Shown piece after piece: positions 37,501 to 49,021 of a stretch of 64,000 nucleotides of DNA. The translations under genes and the position numbers were made by a program. Location of the stretch: NCBI GenBank assembly GCA_022577435.1, contig JAKOON010000004.1, forward strand, positions 839,501 to 903,500, written 5' to 3'. Every line of letters begins with the position of its first letter. Within the stretch, counting starts at the first letter, position 1. This DNA is from Embiotoca jacksoni. Lineage: Eukaryota; Chordata; Actinopteri; Embiotocidae. The notes beneath the pieces are model-generated. The model was not told the origin of the DNA, searched no databases, and worked only from the letters and a program-made list of their open reading frames with translations.

Positions 37501-38749
37501 CAAATACTGACACAGAGAAACATCATCATCAACATCAGCTATGCAAGTGGGCCTTTGCCAAACTCCTCTGCTGTGGTGCAGACGCCTGGACCACTCACAC
37601 AGCAAACACCTCAGCGCCTTGCAAACAAAAAAGGGGCGGCGCCTCCTAAAATCATAGACATCAGCTGGGCAGGAGGTCCACAAATGTTGGAATAATTACC
37701 GTCTGGAATTTAACTATCAACTACTATCACCAAACATCAGCTCCAGTAGACTGTATAGACTCTCACTCTAGCAGCAGCTGGCTCAAGATCAACCTCAAAA
37801 AAGTGTCACATCAGCACCTGTAAATGGAACCACACTGCACAAACACGCCTTAGTGGAGAAAAGCCGCAGCTGATCCATGTTACATTACCACTACTTCACT
37901 CATACTGCAGAAAAACCCACGGTTACATGAGAACAAATACTCGGCTGGTAAGTTTGTATTAGTAAGATATATTTTGACAGAAACGTGTGTCTATGACTAC
38001 CACAACTGATTTGGACAGGGTTAAGAAAAGATTGTCATAGTCACAGTTAAACCTGCATCAAGTAATATTTTGAATGTTGTTTTAAGATGTCCTCTGCACT
38101 TTTAAGCTCCTTCATTGTTTTGGGCAGACAGGCATCTCCAGTGAAAAAGCTCAGACAAAGTACACATAATGAAAAACAACTCGGTAGTGAGCTTTTGTGA
38201 TTTTGGGGGCCTACAGAAAGATTTTCTTCGACTGAGCAAGTAGACTTTCTGCTGACTCCCAGCACACAACAATGGCATGAAACAGAGTACTGAAATACTC
38301 TAATACTCTAATAGAGGAAATAGCAGACAGCCAGTGAATAATATCAAGCATTTGCAAAGCTGAATATTTTTAAGAAGTTGGTGGAGACCAAAGAGGCCAG
38401 TGAAGATTGGATTGAAATCAGCCTGGAAAGTGGTAGTCTCAGGCTAGCGAGATGCATAAATAGTTAATTGTATGCACAGTATGTGTAGACTAATCATTAG
38501 CATTTTTAGAAAGCACAGTTCCTCAAGGAGTACCACCAGACTCTCCTAGGAGGAACTGCCACAATGTGCATATATGAGGAGATGGAGGATGGAGGTGGGG
38601 CTGGGCGGGCACAGATTGATACAGACTGGAGGAATATTCGCTTCCTTATTCAGTCTGCATCTGCCAAATGCCCATGTAATTCAATATGGCTGGTCGCATC
38701 ACAGACTATGATGAAGTACACATTTATACAGCCCAGATGGCTTGGCAGA
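34531..38749 (-). other. csrnp3 intron 1, middle part
   Basis: AT-rich sequence with no exon signature I can support. Open frames at 37172-37393 plus and 37354-37683 minus (109 codons, Cys-rich by composition) have no recognisable domain or splice context. The segment at about 37140-37700 has a base composition different from its flanks and could be an old repeat, but I could not identify it. No tRNA-like or CRISPR-like structure was seen. Confidence 0.4.
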
Positions 38750-38751
38750 TC

Positions 38752-38775
38752 TTTTTTTTTTTTAATTTATTAATT

Positions 38776-38811
<36 letters not shown>
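38752..38811. repeat. Poly(T) tract
   Basis: Two T runs with a short AT spacer, the second about 34 uninterrupted T (38778-38811), followed by aataaaag. It could be the reverse-complement poly(A) tail of an old retroposed sequence. I see no recognisable body beside it. Confidence 0.7.
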
Positions 38812-38815
<4 letters not shown>

Positions 38816-39888
38816 AAAGAACATTTTGTCATTGAAGTAGGCTGTCTGAGTCACTGAGAATGTTTTCCAGTAGAACCTACTGATGGGTCCACTCAGCTAA
38901 GACAAACCCTGAAACCACAAAAGATCCTCGGCCGTTCAAGCCAGTTTGAGATTGTGTTCGAACTCATCCATCACTCGTGTCACACTCAGCCCCAAACGGT
39001 AACCTTGTCAGAGACAGAGAAAGCGTGGTAGAGAGAGGGAGAAATAAATAGATAGAAGCAGAGAGAGAGAGAGCGATGAGGTCTCAGCTGGACTCCCCTG
39101 AGGAGAGGCTGTGGCCTGGATGATTATACAGCTACAGATGATGTCAGTGAAGGATCCCTGCCACCGAGAGAACACAAACCCACTTCACATATTCGATGAC
39201 ACTGTTTTGTAGAAGAGGTGAGACAGATTCTCAAATTAAACTTGATAATGCCACAGAAGCACGCATGTTGGAAGAAGTCAGGGGCTGTCGGCCTTAATCT
39301 GTACGTGCTACCATCATGTTCAGGGATAATTTGATAAACAGGCATTTGCATTCTGTCTATGGAGAACATCTAGTCACAAAGGCCACACACCAAACACAAA
39401 TCAATGGGTGGTTTAAATCAAAGGGGAATTACTTTTGTTTGAAAAAGAAAGAAGGCAGCAGCAGAAAATGATCTTAGGTCATCTGGTCATTACATTTTTA
39501 TTTTAATCTATGTGCAAACACTGCAGTTATGATAAAGTATGATACCTAATTTTGTAGTTGGCCCGTTGTAACACAGGTGAAGTAGTGGTGAGAAAACACC
39601 TGAGAATTTGTATCCACTGTAGTGTAATAAAGGTCAGATGGACAAAACGTGCAAATAAATATTGTTAATTGTTAAATATAGTCATATCCATTCTCAGTCA
39701 GCTTCACACAAGAATGTGCACAAGAAAAAAAAAAAAAAACATTCTCCAATTAAACACAAAGGAATCCATTTAAGGAAATGTTGCTCCATCTACAGATTTA
39801 TGCAAATGAGACTTCACATGCGCTCTGTACATTTGTTAACTTGCACTTGCCTGAGGCTGCAGACAGATCTGCTCCACACACATGAAAG

Positions 39889-39945
39889 GGGAGGGAGAGG
39901 GAGAGGGGGGGGGTGAGGGGCGGGGGGTGGGGGGGTGGGGGTGAA
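39889..39945 (+). repeat. G-rich tract with G-quadruplex potential
   Basis: Repeated runs of three or more G, with loops mostly of 1-3 bases (gggagg, then gggtgggggggtggggg), lie in csrnp3 intron 1. On the csrnp3 sense strand this is a C-rich tract. Quadruplex formation is inferred from sequence only. Confidence 0.7.
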
Positions 39946-42460
39946 GCCCACTGTTCAGCACTCAGCACACGGAGGAGCTGCAGCCTGGTGATGCCTGCTG
40001 CAGCCTCTCTTCTGCACTACAGTACAGCCCAGTGCTGGGAATCATTGATCTGTTCCTCCTCACAGAACAATAGAGGAAGCATGGCTCCTGATTAACCACG
40101 TGGGTCGAGATCGAGAAAAGGATGACCACTGCTCCAATACTACACACACACATGCACCAATTTCATTGTACCGTTTTATCAAATCCTAAAGAGACGAGGT
40201 TTTACTGCATCGTGGTGAATTCCTGATGTCAACTTATTTGACTCTTGACAACATTGTGTGTTTTCTTTAACTCTTTCACCCCAAACAGCATGAGCATTGT
40301 TTTTTCATGAAACATAGCTACATGCTTAAACTGAAGTCTAATCTTGGCGAGGACATTTCATCTTACATCTCGGCTCGTCTTTGTTGTTACAAGCGGTGAT
40401 CAAAACAGTCGACAGTACGCACGAAGAAGCTTCACATTCAGACTGATGTTTTGATTTGCTGTAATTCACGTCTCACACTGTGGAGGCATAATCAGGTGCT
40501 CTCACCCTCATGTCAATCACTATGCTCACTTAAATTATTCATGGCTCTATATTTTATTTATGACTATATTTCCCCATGTCACCTGAAAGTTCGCAAAAGC
40601 CAGTTTTGCTGGCAGAAACAGAGCTGCCAAAGCATTTCACAGAGACGGCTGCTTTTATCTCTCACACAGGCCGGGAAAGCTGTGGGATGTGGAGTTCATA
40701 TTCTGCAGACAAGCCTTATCATTTATATATAGCCAGTATCATGTTGAGATCGTGAATAATTTTTGATATGCAAAACATTCCCACTGTTATCTGAGAGATA
40801 TTGTGAAGTAGGCCATCTCTGTATGCAATTATAGTATATGATGAATTAGATTGATATAAAAAACACACACAAAATAGTTTCTGATGAAAACCTGCGTGTT
40901 ATCGGATAAACACCTAATTTAAGGAGTGTTAGTGAAGGTGTTGTTGGTTGAGATTTGAAATTCCATGAAGATGTCTTAATGTTTCTATGATTCAGATAAA
41001 AGACTTGATTGTGAGATAGTTAATTAGAAGTGTAAAATTGATGTATACATTGATTAATTGAAATTTGTGTGTGTGAAATAAGCAATATCATGCTAATTCC
41101 ATTCTTGATGAGCAAGTGTGTTTCTGCCACACTACAAAACATTAAATGCCAGTTCAAATTAAAAATGTTTTTATCTTTAAGTTTTTACTTGTAATTTGGA
41201 ATTCTGTCATTAAAAGATCATGCTGGGATCCTTAAAAACAGGAATGGTGTTAAATTGAATTGCTGTTTTTTTTTTTTATTCATCTCTATTAATTTATTAG
41301 ATGACAGATTAAAAATTCAAACATACAGTTAAATTGTACTGAAGTCAAACATCTGCACACTTTTGATCAAAAGGACTTTCACCAGAGCACGAGGCTTTAG
41401 ATATTACAGGAAGATATGACAGATATTACATGCAAAACTGTTTATGTTTTTCTACTGAAACACACTTTATGGCAGAAAATGATGTTTGCCACACATACGA
41501 AGAAGATGACAGAGAAGAAAGGTTTTCTAGCCTTTAAAAAAAAGCCACTAATTCAGAGTTTAACTCGGACCTTATTCATACACTTCATATACATGCTTCA
41601 TTGATTTGAACAAAGAATACTCCCGCAAACAAATTGTCTTTAACAAAACATGCACGGTCAAAATGGCACCACCGAACACACAGTCACATAATAACATGCA
41701 ATTATGTAAAATTAAAAATGAAATGTATAATAATAAAACAAACAATTACAGGATCACTTAATTTTGTCTAAATGGGTGTAGTCACATGGGCTCTCAGCAT
41801 TTAGGTGGTTTACAATGCACTCACAAATAAAAGTCATTAAGTCAGAAAAATATGTCTCTTTTTCCTTCATATTTCATTAGATGGCAACAGACAAAAGACT
41901 CCAAATAGGTGTCATGGCAACATCTCGAAAGAGAGCACAATCCTGAAGCGTGAAAGCCCGGCGAGCTCAGACAGGAAGGAGCCAAAGACACAAAAAGAGT
42001 CACATAAAAAGCTTCTAAATTGGAACCATGAACCCTGCTGCGACACACAAAGCTGCTATGTAATCTAAAAGGTTGATATTAGTTCACACAATCCCAACGT
42101 ATGCTTCACGGATTCTACGATTTCAGTTCAGTGTTTGTGAAGAGGGGCGTCAATTAAAATGTACAGAGAGACCTAATGAAGAACACACTGACTGTGATGT
42201 GGAAGGTAAAGAGCCTTTATCACACAACAAAAACAGTCCGTATTAAAGAGAAAATGATGCCTGATCTAAGACTTGTCTGTCTTATCCTGAATAATAAGAA
42301 ATATTGCTGTGTTTCATCTAACACGACACAAAATCGAATTTACCATTTCAGGAAAGTCCAAATTCTGGAATATGGACTCTGTCTCTCCTCTTTCTGCACG
42401 GTCACGAGGGCAAAAGAGGCTGTTTCCATTTGGCTGCTTCTATCCGGACATATGTGACCT
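39946..42460 (-). other. csrnp3 intron 1, promoter-side part
   Basis: About 2.5 kb of AT-rich non-coding sequence. Short homopolymers occur, such as a T run at about 41266-41278. There is no coding exon, transposon end or RNA gene I can support. Confidence 0.4.
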
Positions 42461-42469
42461 GACCGCGAT

Positions 42470-42480
42470 CATATATACAC

Positions 42481-42524
<44 letters not shown>

Positions 42525-42550
42525 GTATATGTATATGCATATATGTGTAT
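42470..42550. repeat. (TA)n-rich microsatellite
   Basis: About 80 bp of imperfect alternating TA/TG in csrnp3 intron 1. It explains the Ile/Tyr repeat open frames on both strands. The sequence is self-complementary and could extrude as a hairpin. Confidence 0.85.
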
Positions 42551-43377
42551 AAGTAGACAGCAAAAGTACAGATGGAAACACACTCAGGAAGCATTGAGCT
42601 CTGATGTGTTCAGGCCACATTCAGAGGTGTATGTATTTGAGTAATTACTTTCTTTTTACAATACAATTCCTGGGATTTAATATTTTACATTTGAAGTTTG
42701 TTGGAGAGGGAAGGAGCGATGGCTTTCACAAAAAAGGAAAAAATATTCTTTAGATTATATTAAGTTCTTTCTCTGGTATTTTGGGATACTGTTTTAAATG
42801 ATGGTCAACCAACCCCGGAGTAAGATTTTAAATGATGTGTAACACAGTGGACTGGCAGCACAAGAACCATTACTACTTCTTTTTGTTTGACAAACCCATA
42901 TAAACAAAATCTGACCTTTAACCCTCTACTCAGTAAATCTCTCTGAACCTCCAGGTTAAATTTAAAGCCATGAATTCAGGTTGTTTCGACATAAAAGGAA
43001 ACAAGCTAGATTTATCCGTGCATGTGAACCTTTGTGTTCGATAACCTCCTGCAGAGGAACTCTCCTTATAGTCCTGCGAAGCCAGAACACCTTTCCTGCA
43101 TATCTTTAATGTGCCGCGTTTACTGTTATCAAGCTTGAGCCATCTGTGATACAGTACGCAACACCAGCATGGCGGATGCACTTATTCAAATAAGCCAGTT
43201 TAATGATGCAGCTTTTCACAAGTAACTACATCTACTTAATGTTTCAATGTCCTTTAACTCTGCGCCACATGTACTAATTAAATCCTGCTCCTCTGAGGAC
43301 TGGGTGCTGATAGATGGAGGAAACAGATGGATTGAGGAGGAAAAATACAGTCACAAGAAGAGAGGCCCTACTCCCCA

Positions 43378-43380
<3 letters not shown>

Positions 43381-43457
<77 letters not shown>
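43381..43457 (+). repeat. (AC)n microsatellite, about 38 units
   Basis: An uninterrupted AC/CA dinucleotide run of about 77 bp in csrnp3 intron 1, the longest pure dinucleotide array in the window. It yields spurious Thr/His open frames on one strand and Cys/Val on the other. It should be highly polymorphic. Confidence 0.95.
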
Positions 43458-43458
<1 letters not shown>

Positions 43459-45012
43459 CCCAACCCCTCACCTTTCAGATCTCAGCCACAAACATGGAAA
43501 TGGTTGTGTGTGTGCATGGTTGAATCTTGCTTGCACGCTGTTGGACTTTCTGTTTTCTGACACCAAAAACTAGCAGATAAAGACGTCAGTGTTGGATATA
43601 ATATATATAATGGATATATAATGATGCTCCATATATGCAAGAATAATGTGCAGTTCACATAAGGTTACATCTCTATTAGATATATGTGCATTAGAGCTAC
43701 AGCGCTTCAAAGGCAACAGTAAATACTCCATACATCTCTATAATGGCTTGAAAATATGTTGAGGTCTGTGTTTTCTCAATTTGTTGATTGACAGACAAAG
43801 AATAAATATCAAGCATATTATGGAATATATTCCAGAAAGAATATGTCCTCTTTTCATCACTGTGATATCAGAGGCATCTCTCCAGTATAATCCAGTGAGA
43901 ATAGCGCAGCTGTCTTTATCAACTAAACACTGTTGTCTGCATCAACATCACATCATATCTTGTTATCAGAGGGTCTTTGTGGCAGCGTTAGCAACAGTTG
44001 TGTGAGCTTTGAACAGCATCTATCTCGCAGGCATGAATTCAATATGTTAATAAGCTGTGAGGACTGGAAATATGATATTTTAAACAGCAGCAGCAAGATT
44101 TGGTCTCACCTTTAGCTGAATATGTTACACTGCAACGACCCACGTCTGTTCTGTGAGGAAGAAAGAAGAGACATACACAATATTTATTTATGTGAAATGA
44201 ACTGTCTGCATGGCAACTACACATATTATCAAAAGATCATACAAAAATGTGTCTTTAAGAAACATGTTTTATGCTGTTTTATACCATGTAGTACAAAGTG
44301 CCACAACAAGATGCAAACCGCGACTGGCGTTGTCGGGGAAACTTGATCATTTCCACGTTGACATTTGAATGATTGACAGAGCTTTATCCAAATGTCTTTG
44401 TGAGCCACTATTTTCCTTTTATAGCTGGGGGTGTAGAGGGGAAGTGGAGGTGGGGGTATCCCCATGGGAGGAGGGAGCCTCTCTGCCTCCTCTGCCTCCC
44501 CTGCACAAGGCTCTGTGGGGAACTCTCTTCCCCCAGTGAGGCATGAGAAGCCTGCTGCCTTCCACCATAGCAGCTTCTATGACATACATGTGTGCCCTCA
44601 AAAATCATGCACAAAGGCGCAGGAGCCCTAACATGCATGGTCAGTTTGACTATATCTATCATGCACAGACATAGAATAGTTTTTGAACAACGTGTAACAG
44701 TGATAAAATATTAATAGCTTAGATTGAACCAAAAAAAAAAGTCAATAGGTGTTGATATAATTCTAAAATTTGAATGATCATGTAGTTGTAGCAGAAGTCC
44801 TGAACAGAGTGGCTGCTGAGGTTTGATGCCCACTATAGTTTGACAAAGGACCATTCAGGTCCCACTGTACAGCAGGCAAACGTATACACGTCTAATGATT
44901 TGATTCCACAGAGAAAACACCTGATACACAAAGATATAGAGCAGGTCTTTTTGTCTATTGTACATATGTTAACATGAAAGCTGGCCTATCACCTAGAACT
45001 GGACATACTCAC

Positions 45013-45260
45013 CATTCATTTCGCTCCTATCATCAGTATCCAGCCAGTCTATGACGCCCCTCTCTGAATGGACTTCCCAGCTCTTCCCTCCACCATGTCT
45101 CGGTGTTCCTCTGCGGAAATCCTCCACCGATGCGAGACCCTTCAAACCGGCACCGGATCTCCGAACAGAGCTGGACAAACCGGCGCTACTGTCGCATGCA
45201 GCGGGGCTCCAACGACCGCTCCTTCCGGCTGCTCCGGGAACAATGGTGCAGCATTAGACT
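45013..45260 (-). other. Likely csrnp3 5' UTR exon and CpG-rich promoter
   Basis: A GC- and CpG-rich island in AT-rich surroundings, about 14.3 kb upstream of the first coding exon. On the minus strand it ends in a perfect donor (AATG|GTGAGT, exon end 45013), which joins in a plausible way to the acceptor before 30692. An inverted CCAAT box (plus-strand CCAAT at 45293-45297) and a CTG/CAG run (about 45333-45352) lie just upstream. An open frame at 44993-45178 begins at TTG, so it is not a convincing coding exon. The 5' boundary and the joining are inferred. Human CSRNP3 also has a remote non-coding 5' exon, which fits. Confidence 0.55.
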
Positions 45261-46042
45261 GACAGCTCAGCGGACAACGTGACTCCCTCTGTCCAATCAT
45301 GGTTTTATGGACCAGGAATCAGCCGCAGAGCTGTTGCTGCTGCTGCTGCTGCTCTTCCTCTGCTCTTCTGCTGCTCTGCTGCCAACTGGAGCTTCACATC
45401 GCCCCGTTTCATCACTGTGCTCATAGAAGCTGGGTTTCATTTGAACTTTAAAACATCTCAGCAGGGATTATATTGTTCATTAGGCAGCAACGTATAGATA
45501 CACACTCCAGGTAGATTTCCTGAAATAAGTCTGGTTTTGTCTAAAATAAGACTTAAACAGACTTCCAGAAACAAGTAGAATCTGTAGCATAATTCTACAT
45601 GCTCTACATACAATACTTTATAGTATTCACTTATTTTCATTTTTTTATTTCCACTACAGTAGCTGAAGCTGAACTTTGCAGCCTAATGCTGCTGCAACAT
45701 CTGTATAACATCCTTCTTAAAGTACTATCTTACTGCAGTTTCTGTAATAATTAGTTTCAAAACACGGTAATGAAATTAATGAAGTTAAGAGGCTTATAAA
45801 AAGAAACAGCTGCCTTGGCAAACCACCACACTTAGTCCAATACACTTTAAATTGAATTCGTCCCCCGGTGCTGGGTTCTTTAAGTTAAGCCAGGCTCATA
45901 TAAAAAGGTCTCTGGTAAGTTTGGACAAGATGGTAAAGCTCTGTTCGTTTTCAGATCCGTTTCTTAAAATAAATAAATATTAAACATGAAGTCCTCAACA
46001 TGAATTCTCTTGAGGTCGAGAGTAAAACAAATTCGTAAAGCA

Positions 46043-46061
46043 CACTGCCATCTTGTGGCCA
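46043..46061 (-). promoter_or_regulatory. CTCF-like motif upstream of the csrnp3 promoter
   Basis: The minus strand reads TGGCCACAAGATGGCAGTG. The core CCACAAGATGGCAG matches CCASYAGRKGGCRS at 13 of 14 positions. It lies about 0.8 kb upstream of the likely csrnp3 first exon and points toward the gene. Its orientation is opposite to the plus-strand site at 22822-22840. Confidence 0.5.
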
Positions 46062-48967
46062 TATTGTCAAAGTACAGATGTTCTGCAGGCTCAGTTTAAA
46101 TTTAAAGAGATGTTCATTTACAGTATACAGTGGAATATGTGGTTAACTTTAGCACATACAATTGTTAAAGTTCTCATGGGAAGTGTTGTTAAAGTTTTCT
46201 GAGATTAGGAGAGAGTTTCCCCAAATTGAGTGTTAATTAGGGGACATTATGGAAAAGGGAATGATGTATTTAGAAAGTTTCAATATGATAGTTATTATTT
46301 ATTTATTTTTTACATCTTTATTTAGCATGTAGAGAGAGTGTACACACACTGCTCCACAAAATGTCTACTGTAAAAAGGTGTATGCCGGTTGCTGCAGACA
46401 CCTTTCACAGCAGACATTTTGACATGTCATGATTGGAAAATCACAGGCATTACTGGTAACATGGCTGTGCTGTGTAAACCATGACAGTGTGACAGCGAGT
46501 CAGCATGCATCATACCAGGAGCCTGAAACTAAAGCAGCTAAATGCATCGAAGACATCATTATTTTTTTAAACATTCTTTTTCCTGCTGTCACACGTCAGA
46601 ATGTCTTCAATGAAAATGGTATACTGACGCAACTTTACATTCATGGAGCTGTTGCTCTTTCACCTTTCCCTTCCACTCACTTCTCTAAACCCGTTCTGTC
46701 AGCCCATTATCCTATTTACTCTCATGCTTCCACAGATGTCTGACTAACACCGGCCTGATTTAACCGGATGAGGCAGAGGACCTGCGCTTCTCACAAAGAA
46801 CAGTGGATGCTGCTAAAGAGCTCATCCTGAAAACCATTTACAGAGTCCTACAACTGTTCATAAAGTGGGAATACACAGACACAAGGTTAACAGAGACAAT
46901 GCACTGTTTGCTCCATACAAAGGTAACTGCACTCGGAAATCATGAGTTTGACATGATGTTTAAATTGATCTATTTCAAAGAGAAGAAGATGCAACTGTTA
47001 ACAAGGCAGAGCGCGAACACAACCTCTTTGTAACGAGCATGAAAATATAGTTAAAGGCAAAAGACACAAAAACATGTTATGGAAGGAAAATTACAAAAAA
47101 GTGTACGCAAACTTTATAGACAAAACAACAATACATAAATTCAGCTAGAACCCAGTGAGGTTTCATATCCTTCACAAAAAAACCTGGAATTTCACATGCA
47201 AAAACTCGTGATCACGTGACCACATACACATGTACTGTACATGTGAAACATGTGGTTTTGGATCATCTTCATGGTGTAATGTGTGAAGCCCATGTAGATG
47301 TGTTGTACTTTATGAAACATGGGAAAATCATGTGGGTTTTTTTCTATAAGAAATGTCACAGTAGCTCAAACTTATTGTTTTAGACCAATTAAATAGTGAC
47401 TTACAGTTGGGACAAAAGTATCAAACAGTTGTGATCATTTAAAGGATTTATTTAAATAAAAAATGGGATAAAACAGACTTGATTCCAGCTTCTCAGATGT
47501 AAATATTTACTGTATTTCACATGCGCGGGACCTTTGGGGGATTTACTGTATTTCTGCTGTGCCTTTGGGCTTCGTATACTTTCTTGGACAAAACAAGACG
47601 TTTGAATTTGTCAGCTTGGGCTTTTGGTAGTTGTTGCAGGCACTATGTTCTGACGCTTTAAAGACCGAAATTAAATGATTACTTGAGACAATAATTGTCA
47701 GTTGATAAAACTTTCAGCCCTGCAACTGATTGCTCATTTCATTCCTTGTTTTCATTGTCTAGTATTTTGTTACCTCTAATGTTAAATAAAATAATTGTTA
47801 TAATAAACCAAGCTCAGAGGAGCTGCATTCTTAAAATTCATTATAGAGTTACAGCAAAACTGCACAATTATCTGTGAAATATTAGCCTTTATTGCATCAC
47901 ACTATTAAAAGAAAACAGGTAAACACAGCCAGTAGATTGGGCTGGGAGATCTGACACTGAACCCACCGGTACGAATTTAAGTGCCTTCATTTCAGAATTC
48001 AAATGTATTTGAAAGGTTTTATGCTCCCAAATGCTATTTAATTTCAGCATGCCTCTGTTTTGGCATCCTCATTACTGCTAATGAGAATTTGGTCTTCCCA
48101 TGCAGCCTATTATGTTAGCACCTTGCATTTCTTTTATAATGAGAAATTTGTTTACACGTTCCGCTTGAGTTCACTTTCAGAGAAAAATGTGTCATTCACT
48201 GTTTAAAAATCGTATTTAAAAGTCCAGGTTTACTGTGAAGGAAAGTGATCAGCTGTCAGTCGAAAGCAGCAGAGTAACCTGATGGCTGTGAACGGACAAA
48301 GGCCAGGCTACATGCGACACTTTGCTCTGGCCTAATCTGAATTATGCATTCCTCTCAGGTTAACAGTGGATATCCGGTGTCCTTCATTCAACACATCCCA
48401 ATGGGCAGAATCTAGCGTGGTTATTAGCGAGCATGTGTCGGTTCCGGGAAAAAAGATCTATATTGCGTTATTCGATGCTGACTTTGTCACTGGGAGATGA
48501 TAATGTGAGTGCTTGTTGGGGTGTTTATGTTTGTGTGAAACCCATCTAATACTCATTGTACCAGAATCACTAAGTGTGTCTCTCTTTAGGGAGCTCCAGG
48601 GAGCTTTTGTGCACGGCCTGCCAATTCTCTGCATTTGTAGAGCGGCTGATAGAGGCTCCCAAAGGCTGCAAAGAAAGTAGAAACCTGTCGAGTGTGGTGA
48701 CCTGTGTCCACTCCCTCCTGTGAGCAGAGCGGCTGCTGATACGGTTGCACCACAATGGAAATTCAATCAAGAGATGGACCAGAGTGAGTAGCACCCGCTC
48801 TCCAGTCGCTCTCCAGCTCGCCTGCTAATCGATCGATTATTCTAAAGGGAACTTTAAACACATCTGGATTAAACAGGCTTCACTGTTGGAAGGTGGGTTG
48901 GAGAGAAGATCTTCAACTCCACTTTACCCAACTGTGAGTATAATTATTGTACTATTTGTGTCTCTCT

Positions 48968-48970
<3 letters not shown>

Positions 48971-49020
<50 letters not shown>
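48971..49020 (+). repeat. (TG)25 microsatellite
   Basis: A pure TG run of 50 bp preceded by a short (TC)n run. It explains the Cys/Val repeat open frames at 48886-49157. Confidence 0.95.

Positions 49021-49021
<1 letters not shown>

Noticed and set aside
37354..37683. 109-codon Cys-rich minus-strand frame
   Set aside because: No cysteine spacing typical of a known domain, no splice sites, and an overlapping plus-strand frame of similar length. Probably chance or old repeat.
43247..43573. Thr/His repeat protein
   Set aside because: Translation of the (AC)n microsatellite. The same applies to frames at 48886-49157, 56872-57342 and 60991-61269.
44993..45178. Minus-strand frame in the CpG-rich exon as a csrnp3 coding exon
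   Set aside because: It begins at TTG rather than ATG. Joined to the next exon it stops within 18 codons, out of the csrnp3 frame. A non-coding 5' exon fits better.
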